Shown here: one piece after another, positions 1 through 8,783 of the stretch | Position numbering within the stretch: the stretch's first letter is position 1 | Layout of the letters: every line of letters starts with the position of its first letter | Source: Thermoanaerobaculia bacterium | Lineage (GTDB): Bacteria > Acidobacteriota > Thermoanaerobaculia > UBA5066 | Reading direction: 5' to 3' | NCBI GenBank assembly: GCA_022071945.1 | Contig: JAJVIN010000004.1 | Location: 1 to 64,000 of the forward strand | DNA: 64,000 nucleotides | Notes under the pieces: generated by a model | The model's input: only the letters and a program-made list of their open reading frames with translations | Told to the model about the DNA's origin: nothing | Database searches by the model: none | Made by a program: the position numbers and the translations under genes

Positions 1-73
1 TTCCCTGGCCGTCCTGTCGACCCGCCTCAGGCGCCTTCGGCGGATGATGCTGATCAGAACCCTCTCTACACGG

Positions 74-110
74 GTGGATCACTTCTCACGAGCACACGTG
101 GATCACTTCT
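74..110. mobile_element. Probable IS21-family insertion sequence end (tandem terminal repeats)
   Basis: The 13-mer GTGGATCACTTCT occurs twice, at 74-86 and 98-110, with a 24-base period. Short direct repeats of this wording near the terminus are what I associate with IS21-type (istA/istB) elements. The element would lie mostly to the left, outside the window. The sequence directly after the second repeat continues into the C-terminal part of an antitoxin, so the element appears to have replaced that gene's 5' end. The transposase genes cannot be seen, so this rests on repeats and context only. Confidence 0.4.
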
Positions 111-121
111 GGCGAGCGTTG

Positions 122-247
122 AAGGTCGTGCGTCTCGTTGTTGTCGACGAGGCCCGGCCTCGGCCTGTTCCGGGCCGCATGAAGGGGCGGCTCGTCATGG
201 CTCCGGACTTCGATGAGCCGCTCGAGGACTTCGCGGAGTACCGGTAG
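122..247 (+). pseudogene. Truncated Phd/YefM-like antitoxin (C-terminal remnant)
   Basis: The last about 41 codons read like the C-terminus of a Phd-type antitoxin of a VapBC-like pair: a VDEARPRPVPGRMKG stretch followed by an acidic tail ending in DFDEPLEDFAEYR. This tail normally wraps the toxin. The N-terminal DNA-binding half is missing and replaced by the repeat-rich sequence at 74-110. A start codon at 44 gives an open frame, but its first residues come from the repeats and do not resemble an antitoxin. The stop lies 6 bases before the toxin gene, the normal spacing of a TA pair. Toxin neutralisation may therefore be lost, unless the short product is still made. Confidence 0.6.
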
Positions 248-253
248 TTCCCG

Positions 254-649
254 ATGGCCAAGCGCCTTCTTCTCGACACGCATGCCTTCCTCTGGTTCGT
301 CTCGGACGATCCGAGGCTGCCCGTGCCTCCACGAGAGGCGATCCTCGAACCGGAAAACAGCCGCTACTTGAGCGTGGCGAGCGTCTGGGAGATGGCGATC
401 AAGATCAGTCTGGGGAAGCTCCGGCTGGACGTCACCCTGGACGAACTCATCGAATCGGAAGCGACCGGCAACGGGATCTCCCTGCTTCCTCTCGAGCCGC
501 GCCATGCGATCTCGGTGGCGGCCCTCCCGTTTCACCATCCCGACCCATTCGACCGGATTCTCGTCTGTCAGGCCCGGGCGGAGAGCCTGATCGTGGTGAG
601 TGGTGACACGGCGCTGGATGCCTATCGCGTCGCGAGGCTGTGGGGATGA
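254..649 (+). CDS. PIN-domain toxin (VapC-like ribonuclease)
   Basis: This 131-residue protein is a complete PIN domain. It has the first acidic residue in LLLDTH near residue 8, the conserved glutamate in the SVWEMAIK helix, the third acidic residue in PFDRIL and the fourth in SGDTAL. Enzymes of this family are Mg-dependent endoribonucleases that cleave tRNA or rRNA. The wording LDTHAFLWF with VWEMAIKISLGKL is typical of the subfamily paired with Phd-type antitoxins, which matches the antitoxin remnant just upstream. The intact toxin beside a broken antitoxin is odd: either the toxin is silent or inactive, or another antitoxin covers it. Confidence 0.85.
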   Translation: MAKRLLLDTHAFLWFVSDDPRLPVPPREAILEPENSRYLSVASVWEMAIKISLGKLRLDVTLDELIESEATGNGISLLPLEPRHAISVAALPFHHPDPFDRILVCQARAESLIVVSGDTALDAYRVARLWG

Positions 650-784
650 ACGGGGGCTGCCAGCTCATGAACCCCTGCGTGACTGACGACCCAGTTCCCT
701 CCCCTCCCGCCGCTGGTTCCACCGCTCCTCACAGAGCCTCCTGCACCACCACACTGGTGTCAAAATGATGTCTCGAGGTCTGTC

Positions 785-1030
785 ATGGCGAGCTTGACGC
801 TCAAGAACATCCCGGAAGATCTTCACGCCGCGCTCAAGGCCGAGGCGGAGGCCCATGGCCGTAGCCTGACGAAGGAGGTCTATGTCCGCCTGCGCCTCTC
901 GATTGCCGAGAAGCGGACCGGCGACGCGAACGAGCACCTCCGCAAGGCCAGGAGTCTCCAGCGGCGGTTGAAAGGGCTCCATATCGACGATGACTTCCTT
1001 GCAGCCGCCAAGCGGGAAGGAAGGCCGTGA
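785..1030 (+). CDS. Ribbon-helix-helix antitoxin (FitA/VapB-like)
   Basis: This 81-residue protein begins with MASLTLKNIPEDLHAALKAEA, the Arc/MetJ ribbon-helix-helix signature in which one beta strand is followed by two helices. It should dimerise, bind its own promoter and neutralise the toxin through its C-terminal part (HIDDDFLAAAKREGRP). The stop overlaps the toxin start by four bases (GTGA at 1027-1030), so the two genes are translationally coupled. The 120 bases upstream have no gene and must hold the operon promoter and operator. The family is clear, but the exact subgroup (FitA versus VapB) is not resolved by eye. Confidence 0.8.
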   Translation: MASLTLKNIPEDLHAALKAEAEAHGRSLTKEVYVRLRLSIAEKRTGDANEHLRKARSLQRRLKGLHIDDDFLAAAKREGRP

Positions 1031-1437
1031 TCGTCGTCGATACCAACGTCCTGGCCTACTTCTGGGTGCCTGGGGAGTTCACCGAGGCGGCCCGGCGGCT
1101 CGCCACTCTCGACGGCGACTGGAAGGTCCCTCCGCTCTGGAGATCGGAATTCCGAAATGTTCTGGCGACCCTCGTCCGGAATGGCAGGATGAAGGAGGGA
1201 ACGGCCATCGACATCGTCCGGGCGGCCGAGAACCAAATGGTGGAAGGAGAATGTGCCGTCGACTCCGAAGCCATCCTCCGGCTGGCTGCCTCCTCAGGCG
1301 CGTCAGCCTATGACTGCGAGTTCGTCGCCTTGGCCACCGACCTGGATGTCGCTCTCGTGACTTCTGATCAGAAGCTGGTGCGCGCATTCCCTGGCCGCGC
1401 ACGCCTCCTGGCAGACTCCGTGAGGGAGGCCCGATGA
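1027..1437 (+). CDS. PIN-domain toxin (VapC-like)
   Basis: This 136-residue PIN protein starts with a GTG that overlaps the antitoxin stop. The acidic cluster is visible: MIVVDTNVLAYF (first Asp), LWRSEFRNVL (Glu), SAYDCEFVALA (Asp) and LVTSDQKL (Asp). The wording is of the VapC type that pairs with RHH antitoxins. It should be an RNA endonuclease inhibited by the upstream protein. Operon order is antitoxin first, toxin second. Nothing looks damaged, so this pair is probably functional, unlike the pair at 122-649. Confidence 0.85.
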   Translation: MIVVDTNVLAYFWVPGEFTEAARRLATLDGDWKVPPLWRSEFRNVLATLVRNGRMKEGTAIDIVRAAENQMVEGECAVDSEAILRLAASSGASAYDCEFVALATDLDVALVTSDQKLVRAFPGRARLLADSVREAR

Positions 1438-1504
1438 CCCTTCTCCGCGAGCTGCACCCTGAAGCCGCCATTCCAGGCGTCTATGTCTGTGAGGGACTCT
1501 AGGG

Positions 1505-4048
1505 TCACTTCAAGCCCTCGAACGTGAAGAGGTCCGAGAGCATCCGGCCGTACGAGTAGGCGTACGACCGGCCGTCGGGCGCGATTTGGACCGAGTAGAT
1601 GACATTGACGCCCGTTGCATCGCCCGGCATCAGCTCCTTCCACTTCTCCTCGCGGCCGGTCGCGAGTTCGTGGAGAACGACGTTCGCGGGAAGAGTCCGC
1701 CCGTGGCGAAGGTAGATCCACCCGTCCCGGGAGGCCGGGCCCACCACATCGTCGGTTGGGCCTATCCCGCCAAGCGTCTCCGGCTCGCCGCCATCGATCG
1801 AAAAGATCCGTGTCGCGCGGTCCGCGCTTCTGGCGAGGAAGCGTTTCGCGTCGAGCGGAAAGAAACGGACGATGCCTTCAGGCGTCAACGGGCGGGGATC
1901 GCCTTTTTCGGCGTCCACGAGGAACACACGGCCTTCTTTCCCCGCTGCGGCCGCGAGCATGAGGAAGCGCCGGCCGTCCGGGAGCCACTTCGCGAACCAC
2001 GGCCGGATGCCCGGGAAGTCATATGCCCTTGTCTCTCCGGCACCGGTCGGATACACCACGAGCCGGAACCCCCCGGTCGCTCGGATCGTCGCGAGGACAC
2101 GCTTGCCGTCGGGCGAGATCGAGTCTGGGGAGCCCTCCCCGAGCCGGATCGCGGGAGATCCATCCGTCGCTCGGATGCAGACGGCGTAGTTCACCCCGTC
2201 CCACGCGTTGCATTCCGTGAACGCGACCGTCTTCCCGTCGGCGGAGAGGTCATTGAGAAGGCTCCAGCCGTACCAGGTGAGGTCCCGCTCTGAGGCCGGC
2301 CCGCCCCCGGACGCCAGGATCTCGACGCGGTGGACGTCGTTCTTCAGCAGGACGCGCCCGTCACGCGCGACGTCGGCGAGCACCAGCTTTCCGGTCCCCT
2401 GGTAGAGGTCGCGCACGCGCCCGCGGAGGGAGACCGCGCGGAGACCCTCGCCCGCCGCCGTAAACCAGATCTCCTTTCCGTCGGGCGACCACGAGAGGCC
2501 CTGTACGCCCGAGAAGTCCGTCAGCTCCACCTTTCTTCCTGAGAGGTCGACGGTCGCGATACGGCCCCGGTTTTCGCCAGAGGATGGATAGTCCGCGAAA
2601 GCGATGAGACCGCCGTCCGGGGCGATTCGCGGGTCGCCGATCCAGCCCCGGCTCTCGTAGAGGAGCTTCCCGATAGGGTATTCGAGCCGCCGCCGGCCGT
2701 TCACGACCCTCACGATCGCGAGTTCCTTCCCGTCCGGAGAGAAGTCCGCGAATTCCACGTCCTCGAGGACCTCGCGGGGCGCGACCCCTCCGGCGACCGG
2801 GAGACGCGCGAGAGTCCCCGAGTGGACGAACGCTCCCGAGAACCGGGGTCGAAGCGACACGGCCATCTCCCCGGCCTGCGAAACGGCGAGGACCTCGGCG
2901 TCCGGGAGACCGAGGGGACGGGCGTCGGGACCGTCGCTCCTGCCGAGGAAGATCTCCTGCGGCCCCCCTTCCCACGCTGCCGTGTAGATCACGCTCTTTC
3001 CGTCCGCCCCGAATTTCCCGTTCCAGATCGAGCCGCGCCGAAACGTCAGCTGGCGGATCGCCGGGAGCGCCGCGGCGGGTTGCCGCGCGCGGAGTGCCCA
3101 GCCAGCTGCAAAAGCGGCAACGAGAGCGAGCACGACGGTGACACCCGCGAGGAGGCGGCGCGGGTCCCGCACGGCCAGCGTTGCCGCGGGGGCCGAGGTC
3201 TCGGTGAGCTCCGCGAGTCCGAACGCGACGTCGCGCGCCGAGTAGAAGCGCTCCTCAGGCTTCTTCTCGAGGCAGTGGAGGACGATCCGCTCGAGCCCTG
3301 GCCGGACGTTCCGGTTCGTCGCCGCAAGGTCCGGCGGCTCCTCTTTGAGAATTGCCGTCATCGTCTCCGCCGCGGTGGCACGCGTGAAGGCGCGCGTTCC
3401 CGAGAGCATCTCGTACAGCACGCAGCCGAAAGAGAAGATGTCCGAGCGGTGGTCGATGGCCTCGCCACGGACCTGCTCGGGAGACATGTAGCTCAGCGTT
3501 CCCATCACCGTGCCTGGCTCCGTGTGCCAGCTCTCCGTCGGCGCGCTCGTGTCGTCGGGGCCCTTCACCCGCGTCTGCTTGGCGAGACCGAAATCGAGAA
3601 TCTTGACGTGCCCGCCCTTCGTCACGAAGACGTTTTCGGGTTTCAAGTCACGGTGCACGATTCCCTTCTCGTGAGCCGCGGCGAGGCCCCTGGCGATCTG
3701 GATCGCGTATTCGACGGCCTTTCGCTGGGGAAGCGCGCCGGCCGAGAGCGCGCCTCGCAGCGTCTCGCCTTCGAGAAGCTCCATGACCGCGTAAACGGTC
3801 TCCTCGTGTCGTCCGAAGTCGAAGATCGCCAGGATGTTCGGGTGCGAGAGCGCGGCCACCGCACGCGCCTCGCGCTCGAAACGGGCGAGCGTCTGGGCGT
3901 TTCTCGGGAGCGACTCCGGGAGGACCTTGACCGCCACGTCGCGTTCGAGTTTTGGATCCCGGGCCCTGTAGACCTCCCCCATCCCGCCCGCGCCGAGGGG
4001 CGAGACGATCTCGTACGGGCCGAGGCGGGTGCCGGGCAGGAGCGTCAT
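1505..4048 (-). CDS. Membrane Ser/Thr protein kinase with C-terminal PD40/TolB-like propeller
   Basis: The 847-residue reading starts at the ATG before TLLPGTRLGPYEI. An in-frame ATG at 4090 would add 14 residues and overlap the upstream gene, so I prefer 4048. Residues about 10-280 are a PknB-type kinase: glycine loop GAGGMGEVY (19-27), lysine 41 in AVKVL, HRDLKPENV (132-140), DFG (152-154) and MSPEQ (188-192). A single membrane segment follows at about 299-318. The rest shows repeated blades such as FSPDGKELAI and SWSPDGKEIWF, typical of PD40/TolB repeats, probably extracytoplasmic. It lies 28 bases downstream of the lipoprotein gene and probably shares its transcript. The signal sensed is unknown. 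Confidence 0.88.
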   Translation of the reverse strand: MTLLPGTRLGPYEIVSPLGAGGMGEVYRARDPKLERDVAVKVLPESLPRNAQTLARFEREARAVAALSHPNILAIFDFGRHEETVYAVMELLEGETLRGALSAGALPQRKAVEYAIQIARGLAAAHEKGIVHRDLKPENVFVTKGGHVKILDFGLAKQTRVKGPDDTSAPTESWHTEPGTVMGTLSYMSPEQVRGEAIDHRSDIFSFGCVLYEMLSGTRAFTRATAAETMTAILKEEPPDLAATNRNVRPGLERIVLHCLEKKPEERFYSARDVAFGLAELTETSAPAATLAVRDPRRLLAGVTVVLALVAAFAAGWALRARQPAAALPAIRQLTFRRGSIWNGKFGADGKSVIYTAAWEGGPQEIFLGRSDGPDARPLGLPDAEVLAVSQAGEMAVSLRPRFSGAFVHSGTLARLPVAGGVAPREVLEDVEFADFSPDGKELAIVRVVNGRRRLEYPIGKLLYESRGWIGDPRIAPDGGLIAFADYPSSGENRGRIATVDLSGRKVELTDFSGVQGLSWSPDGKEIWFTAAGEGLRAVSLRGRVRDLYQGTGKLVLADVARDGRVLLKNDVHRVEILASGGGPASERDLTWYGWSLLNDLSADGKTVAFTECNAWDGVNYAVCIRATDGSPAIRLGEGSPDSISPDGKRVLATIRATGGFRLVVYPTGAGETRAYDFPGIRPWFAKWLPDGRRFLMLAAAAGKEGRVFLVDAEKGDPRPLTPEGIVRFFPLDAKRFLARSADRATRIFSIDGGEPETLGGIGPTDDVVGPASRDGWIYLRHGRTLPANVVLHELATGREEKWKELMPGDATGVNVIYSVQIAPDGRSYAYSYGRMLSDLFTFEGLK

Positions 4049-4076
4049 CGGCGATTCAGTGTTTTCGGAGTGAGGC

Positions 4077-5204
4077 TCATTCTCCCGCATCCTTTGCCGC
4101 CGCGCCCTCCGCGGCCGGGAGGCGCCACTTGAGACGGTAGACCCGTGCCGGAGCGAGGCCTGCCTCGAGCGCGGCCCGCACATCGTCCGCTCCCGGCGTT
4201 CCCTTGACCGTCCTGGGCAGCGCGGCGAAGGCGTCGATATCCAGCTTGCCGGTGGGTTCCAGACCTTCCGGCGACACGAGCACGGAGATCGGCTCGGGCG
4301 TGACCCAGCGCTCCAGAAGACCGTTCATCGCGCCCCAGATCCCCACGGACGGGGCGCTCCAGAGGTTCCCCTCGCCGTGACGGAATCCGGCCACCTCTTC
4401 CGCTGGCCCCGGCACCTCGACGGACAAGACCGCGGGAAACGGGTCGTAGACGAGGCGCGAGAGCTCATCGAGTGTGAAGGCCTCCTCCTCGGCGATCGAG
4501 AAGACCGAGGTCAAGGCGCCCATGGCGTCCTTCAGCGACTCCGCAAGAACCGCCTCCGCCTCGCTCACCGGGAAGCGCTCGTCGAGCTTCTCCCCGCCCA
4601 GCCGGTCGGCGAACACGTGAGCGAGGACGTCACGCGCTCTCTCCGGCCTGTCGTCGAGGTAGTGGTACACGGTAGCGGTGGCGCGCAGATAGTTCGTGGC
4701 CTGGCCGGCGAAACGCCCGAGCGCCTGGTTCACGATCTGGCGTTGTCTCGCGGTGGCGCGCAGCGTCCGCGCCGGGTGGATCTCGAGGGTTCGCTCCAGG
4801 CCGGAGGCGGCGACGAAGGCGCTCACGGGCACTTCCGAGAAGAGACGCGTCACCGCATCCTGGTCTTCCAGGAGGGCCGAGCGTTCGACCGTCCGGAGTT
4901 CACCCTTTTCCCACCCGAAGGTGACCCGCTCGCGCGGGGGAGAGAGCGGTCGCAACGCGCGAGCCCAGAAGTCGTCGTTGCGCAGGGCGGCTTCCCGCGC
5001 TGCCGAGATCCTGTCTTGAACGGGACGGGACTCGTCTTTCCCGCCCCGGATCCTGGTCGTCGCGAAGACCTGCAGGTGTCCAGCCTGGTCGAAACGGAGA
5101 AGGATCGATTCCCGGATGGGCGGCTCGGGGATGCACGAGACGACCATCGATGCCGCGACGGCAACGGCCAGCAGGCGGATGTGAGCGCGGCCAGGGCTCC
5201 TCAT
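4077..5204 (-). CDS. Predicted lipoprotein of unknown function
   Basis: The start is taken at the ATG giving MRSPGRAHIRLLAVAVAAS, a basic N-region and hydrophobic stretch ending in the lipobox VVSC; a start at 5228 is also open. The mature protein of about 350 residues has no domain I recognise. It contains a stretch beginning RATARQRQIVNQALGRFA and a C-terminal half rich in short beta-like segments. A membrane-anchored extracytoplasmic role is likely. It precedes the kinase at 1505-4048 by 28 bases and may be functionally linked to it, for example as a sensor partner, but that is only a neighbourhood inference. Confidence 0.6.
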   Translation of the reverse strand: MRSPGRAHIRLLAVAVAASMVVSCIPEPPIRESILLRFDQAGHLQVFATTRIRGGKDESRPVQDRISAAREAALRNDDFWARALRPLSPPRERVTFGWEKGELRTVERSALLEDQDAVTRLFSEVPVSAFVAASGLERTLEIHPARTLRATARQRQIVNQALGRFAGQATNYLRATATVYHYLDDRPERARDVLAHVFADRLGGEKLDERFPVSEAEAVLAESLKDAMGALTSVFSIAEEEAFTLDELSRLVYDPFPAVLSVEVPGPAEEVAGFRHGEGNLWSAPSVGIWGAMNGLLERWVTPEPISVLVSPEGLEPTGKLDIDAFAALPRTVKGTPGADDVRAALEAGLAPARVYRLKWRLPAAEGAAAKDAGE

Positions 5205-5226
5205 TTTGGTCAATTGTGCATCACCC

Positions 5227-5397
5227 ATGTTGACCAGCCTGGTCGACCGTCTCGGGTTCCTTTCATGGACCCCGGCCCGCCATCACGGTCAATTCCATCG
5301 CATGCTCGTGGCCCAGGCGCTCGTCGAGGGGCTGACGCTCGTGACCCGCGACGAGAAGATCGCCCGGAACGAGGTCGCCGTCCTGCGCATTCCCTGA
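5227..5397 (+). pseudogene. Eroded PIN-domain toxin fragment
   Basis: The segment ending MLVAQALVEGLTLVTRDEKIA matches the C-terminal third of VapC-type PIN toxins, where the usual wording is DPFDRMLVAQA...LVTRD. Here the motif reads GQFHRMLVAQA, so the metal-binding Asp is lost. The first 80 residues of the domain are missing, and there is no antitoxin beside it. The preceding residues do not look like a PIN domain. This is a decayed toxin gene, the third trace of PIN toxins in the first 5.4 kb. Confidence 0.65.
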
Positions 5398-5517
5398 GCC
5401 CGCGCGGATTGAGTGGTTCTTCGCCTCGCCCCAGACTCATTTAACCGGCCTTTCATCCGCCGTTCAATCGGTTCCCGAACGGCTGGCCCATCGTTTCCGC
5501 ACAAGAGGAAAAGAAGA

Positions 5518-6282
5518 ATGCTCCTGTGCGACTTTCACGTGCATTCGACCTGGTCCGACGGAAAGCTGACCATTCCGGAGATCGTGGAGCTGTTCGGGCG
5601 CTCCGGCCACGACGCCATCGCGATCACGGACCACGTTGTCAATACGGACACGCTGATCGGCAAGACGGCACACCGGTTGAGACTCTCCGTCACGAGGGAA
5701 GGGTTTGGTGCCTACCTGGCCGAGATCGAATCCGGGGCGAAGAGAGCCTGGGACACTTACCGGATGGTCGTTCTGCCCGGGGTCGAGCTGACGAGAAACG
5801 CGACGACCGGCGGAAAGTCGGCTCATGCGCTCGCCCTCGGCCTGACTGAATTCGTGCCGGCGGACGGGCCGATGGAAGAAGTGCTCGCGAGAGCCAGGGA
5901 CAAGCGAGCCATCACGGTTGCTTGCCATCCCAACGAGCAGTCGGGCTGGTTCGCCAACACCTTCTACCTCTGGAACAAGAAGAACGAGGTCACGCCGCTT
6001 CTCGATCTCTGGGAGGTCGCCTGCCGCTGGGACCTCTTCCCGCCGGTGGCGCGCGAGGGGTTCCACTTCGTCGGGAACAGCGACTTCCACCAGCCGAGGC
6101 ACCTCTACGCGTGGAAGACGCTCGTCGATGCGGAACGGGACCCGAAGGCAATCCTGGCCGCGCTGAAAAAGGGGGAACGCCTCGGCGTCACGCGGCTCGC
6201 TCCGCCGGTTCCGGAACCCGCCGGACTCAGTCCCGCGGAACTTGCCGGGTGCCCGTGCATCCCGGCCTTCACGGCGGCCTGA
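5518..6282 (+). CDS. PHP-domain metal-dependent phosphoesterase
   Basis: This 254-residue protein starts at an ATG preceded by an AAGAGGAAAAG purine run. Motifs of the polymerase and histidinol phosphatase (PHP) superfamily are in order: DFHVHSTWSDG near the N-terminus, AITDHV about residue 40, PGVELT about residue 85, ACHPNE about residue 135 and GNSDFH about residue 190. These supply the metal-binding His and Asp residues. The substrate is unknown; the family includes phosphoesterases acting on nucleotides or small phosphates. The glycosyltransferase gene follows 14 bases later, so the two are probably co-transcribed. Confidence 0.8.
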   Translation: MLLCDFHVHSTWSDGKLTIPEIVELFGRSGHDAIAITDHVVNTDTLIGKTAHRLRLSVTREGFGAYLAEIESGAKRAWDTYRMVVLPGVELTRNATTGGKSAHALALGLTEFVPADGPMEEVLARARDKRAITVACHPNEQSGWFANTFYLWNKKNEVTPLLDLWEVACRWDLFPPVAREGFHFVGNSDFHQPRHLYAWKTLVDAERDPKAILAALKKGERLGVTRLAPPVPEPAGLSPAELAGCPCIPAFTAA

Positions 6283-6296
6283 GAGGAGGACGGAAG

Positions 6297-7499
6297 ATGC
6301 TGGCTTTCCTGTTTTTCTCGGTCCTCGCCCTCTGCGGAACTCTCCTGATGACGGGCCTTTCTATCCGGGCCCTTTCGCACTTCCGGAGGCCGGACCCTTT
6401 CGGAGCAAGCCCGCCAGAAGAGGCGGGCGGTTCCCTGCCGGACGGTTCTTCTCCCTACCGGCCGGAGGTGTCGATTCTCAAGCCGCTCTGCGGGCTTGAT
6501 GACGGACTGGAAGAGAACCTCCGGTCGTTCGCGCGGCTTCAAGGCGCCAGGTACGAGGTGATCGGCTCGGTGGAACGCCCGGACGATCCGGCGGCCGAGG
6601 TGTTCAGGCGCGTGGCGGAGCAACACCCCGGCGCCAGGTTTCAGCTCGTCGTGGGGGGCGGTGGCTCCGGCCTGAATCCGAAGATCGCGAGGCTGATCGC
6701 GGCGTCCCGGATGGCGAGCGGAGACATCCTCTTCGTTTCGGATTCGAATGTCCGGTGTGCCCCGGAGGCCCTCGGCGAGACGCTATCGCCCATCAGACGA
6801 GGTGAGGCGGAAGCCGTGTCGAATCCGTTCGCCGGCCACGGGGCGAGAGACACCGGCTCTATCGTGGAAGCCCTGCATCTCCTCGGTTTCGTGATCCCGG
6901 GAAACCTCCTGGCCCAGGCGAGCGGAAGGCCCTGTCTCGTCGGAAAGTCCTTCGCGCTCAAACGAGAGGCACTCGAGCGAATCGGAGGCTTCGTGAGATT
7001 CCGCGACATTCTGGCCGAGGACCAGGCAATCGCGCTGGCGCTGGCCCAGACCGGAGCGAGAGTGGTCTACAGCCCTGTCGTCGTCGCCAACATCATCGAG
7101 AGGCGGTCGATCGCACGGGCCCTGGCGCGCCAGATCCGGTGGGGGAAGATCCGGATCTCGTTCTCTGTCTGGCTCTATGCGGGCGAGTTCCTGATGAATC
7201 CGCTCCCGCCGGCGATCCTGGCGTGTGTCTGTGGGATTCTGGCGGGGCTGCCGGCCGCGGTCGGCCTCTTCGTGCCCCTTCTCGTCGCCGGGTCACGAAT
7301 CGGTCAGGCGATCCTGCTGGATGCCGCCACGGGAGGGAGGCTCCCCGCACGCGGTTTCTGGGTGGTGCCCTTCGCGGACCTCCTCCAGTTTGGAGCTCAG
7401 TTCGTGCCGTTCTTCTCGCGCAGTGTCGACTGGAACGGGCACCGGGCGCGGCTCGGTCCGGGGACCATCATGATTCCACTCGAACCGATGGCGTCCTAG
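6297..7499 (+). CDS. Family 21-type glycosyltransferase (ceramide glucosyltransferase/HpnI-like)
   Basis: The 400-residue membrane enzyme starts at an ATG after GAGGAGGACGGAAG. An N-terminal membrane helix is followed by a GT-A domain: VSILKPLCGLDDGLEENL (nucleotide-sugar site), FVSDSNVR (the D-x-D equivalent), ILAEDQAIA (catalytic Asp) and a QIRWGKIR motif equivalent to the Q/R-x-x-R-W signature. Two or three C-terminal membrane segments follow. Members add glucose to ceramide, or N-acetylglucosamine to hopanoid precursors (HpnI). No hopanoid genes are nearby, so the acceptor is open. It is coupled to the PHP gene upstream. Confidence 0.8.
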   Translation: MLAFLFFSVLALCGTLLMTGLSIRALSHFRRPDPFGASPPEEAGGSLPDGSSPYRPEVSILKPLCGLDDGLEENLRSFARLQGARYEVIGSVERPDDPAAEVFRRVAEQHPGARFQLVVGGGGSGLNPKIARLIAASRMASGDILFVSDSNVRCAPEALGETLSPIRRGEAEAVSNPFAGHGARDTGSIVEALHLLGFVIPGNLLAQASGRPCLVGKSFALKREALERIGGFVRFRDILAEDQAIALALAQTGARVVYSPVVVANIIERRSIARALARQIRWGKIRISFSVWLYAGEFLMNPLPPAILACVCGILAGLPAAVGLFVPLLVAGSRIGQAILLDAATGGRLPARGFWVVPFADLLQFGAQFVPFFSRSVDWNGHRARLGPGTIMIPLEPMAS

Positions 7500-7578
7500 G
7501 GCGCCCTGGGGGAGGCGGCAAGGCAGGACCGAAGGGCCTGGTTTCTTCAGGGCCCCGCAGACGTACGAACGCGGCTCC

Positions 7579-8043
7579 TCACGGTTTGTGTCCGGATTCC
7601 GTGTTGAACACCTTGGCGGCCTGCCGCGTGACGGTCCATGTTCCGGAGGGGGCTCGAGAGAACGTGAAGATGTCGTACTTGCCCGATCGTTTACGGGACG
7701 GAAACGCGGCGACGGAAGCTGTTGAGTAGCCCCATAGCTCCGAGACCGGACGTATGAGCTCGAAGACCTCGAGGGCTTCGCGATCGAGCTCTCCGGATCG
7801 GGACTCGGACAGCTTGGTCACGTACTCGAGCGCGAAGGAGTCTTGCCTGGGGTCTCGCTCGTCATGCTCGATTCCCCAGACCAGAAGACAGGACGTGACG
7901 TCCACGGTCTTGCCAGACGGCAGGCGCTGCCTTGTGACGGGCTGCTCGAAGACCTGGCCGCCGCATCCGAGCGAGATGCTCAGGAGAACGGCGATTGCGG
8001 ACGATCGTGGTGCCCGGAACGCATCGCTTTTTCGATGGCTCAT
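7579..8043 (-). CDS. Small predicted lipoprotein, unknown function
   Basis: The 154-residue product has a basic N-terminus, a hydrophobic stretch (SSAIAVLLSISLGC) ending in a lipobox-like SLGC at about residue 27, and a mature part of about 127 residues. The mature part contains VTSCLLVWGIEHDERD and a TWTVTRQAA block near the end. I recognise no domain. The gene stands alone between the glycosyltransferase and a methyltransferase-like gene and may have been acquired independently. The start is the first ATG with a plausible signal sequence. Confidence 0.5.
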   Translation of the reverse strand: MSHRKSDAFRAPRSSAIAVLLSISLGCGGQVFEQPVTRQRLPSGKTVDVTSCLLVWGIEHDERDPRQDSFALEYVTKLSESRSGELDREALEVFELIRPVSELWGYSTASVAAFPSRKRSGKYDIFTFSRAPSGTWTVTRQAAKVFNTESGHKP

Positions 8044-8170
8044 GAGTGCTCCTGGCCCCGGGCGTCGAACTGGGTTTCGCGCCTGACGGGAGACTGAATT
8101 CTGGTCCTGACTTGGCCCGCGAATCTCTTCGAAGCAGGGATGGGCGTGCGCTCTCGTCGGGGCCCCTTTG

Positions 8171-8614
8171 CTAGAGCCATCGACGAGTTCGGGAGAACCA
8201 CACGGCCGCCTCTTCCGGGAACGCCCGCTTCAGCAGACGTTCTTCAGCCGGAATCACCCGGACGTGCAACAGGGTTGCCTGGATGACGGTCAGGAGCACG
8301 AACCAAACGGACCACGTCAACCACGCGAACCCGAGGATGAAGAGGACGTTCGCAACGTACATCGGATTCCTGGAGAAGTGATACGGACCGGTTGTCACGA
8401 AGGTAGAAGGTTCCCGGTTCGGTTCCATCTGGGCGTTGAAGCGAAGCATGGTCGCGATGGCCCAGAACAGCAGAACGGCAGCGGCGAGGAAAGTGACCGC
8501 AGCCGGGATGATCCGGAGCAAGAGTGGAACCTCGATGGAGGCAGAAAAACGCTCCTCGAGGAGAGCTGCGATCCCGATGGCGGCAAGGAGGGTCACTCCC
8601 GGATGGATCTGCAT
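8171..8614 (-). CDS. Isoprenylcysteine/phospholipid methyltransferase-family membrane protein
   Basis: The start is set at the ATG giving MQIHPGVTLLAAIG; a longer open frame to 8779 has no signal or domain content. The 147-residue protein has three to four membrane segments and the family signature TGPYHFSRNPMYV followed near the C-terminus by EERLLKRAFPEE. These residues bind S-adenosylmethionine and the phospho or carboxyl group in ICMT/PEMT-type enzymes. Bacterial members methylate lipids or unknown small molecules. No partner gene indicates the substrate. Confidence 0.75.
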   Translation of the reverse strand: MQIHPGVTLLAAIGIAALLEERFSASIEVPLLLRIIPAAVTFLAAAVLLFWAIATMLRFNAQMEPNREPSTFVTTGPYHFSRNPMYVANVLFILGFAWLTWSVWFVLLTVIQATLLHVRVIPAEERLLKRAFPEEAAVWFSRTRRWL

Positions 8615-8783
8615 CGTGGTCGAGAGCTGCCGTGCCGGCCACGCCGAGGCTCCTGCGAGTGGCGGAATACGAGCATCGAGGCCCCCCGGAGGACGGAATG
8701 CCGAGGAGTGTATCTCGGCAGCGACAGGTGGGACAGGCCGCGAAGCCCCCGCCTCCCCATCGAGCGGGCAGGCCGTCATGAGT

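Noticed and set aside
1434-1502. 22-codon open frame starting at the ATGA overlap after the second PIN toxin
   Set aside because: It is short, shows no domain or conserved wording, and ends at the convergent kinase gene. I did not call it a gene.
2822-4132. 436-codon open frame on the plus strand opposite the kinase gene
   Set aside because: It is a GC-driven antisense shadow rich in Arg and Glu; the minus-strand frame has complete kinase motifs.
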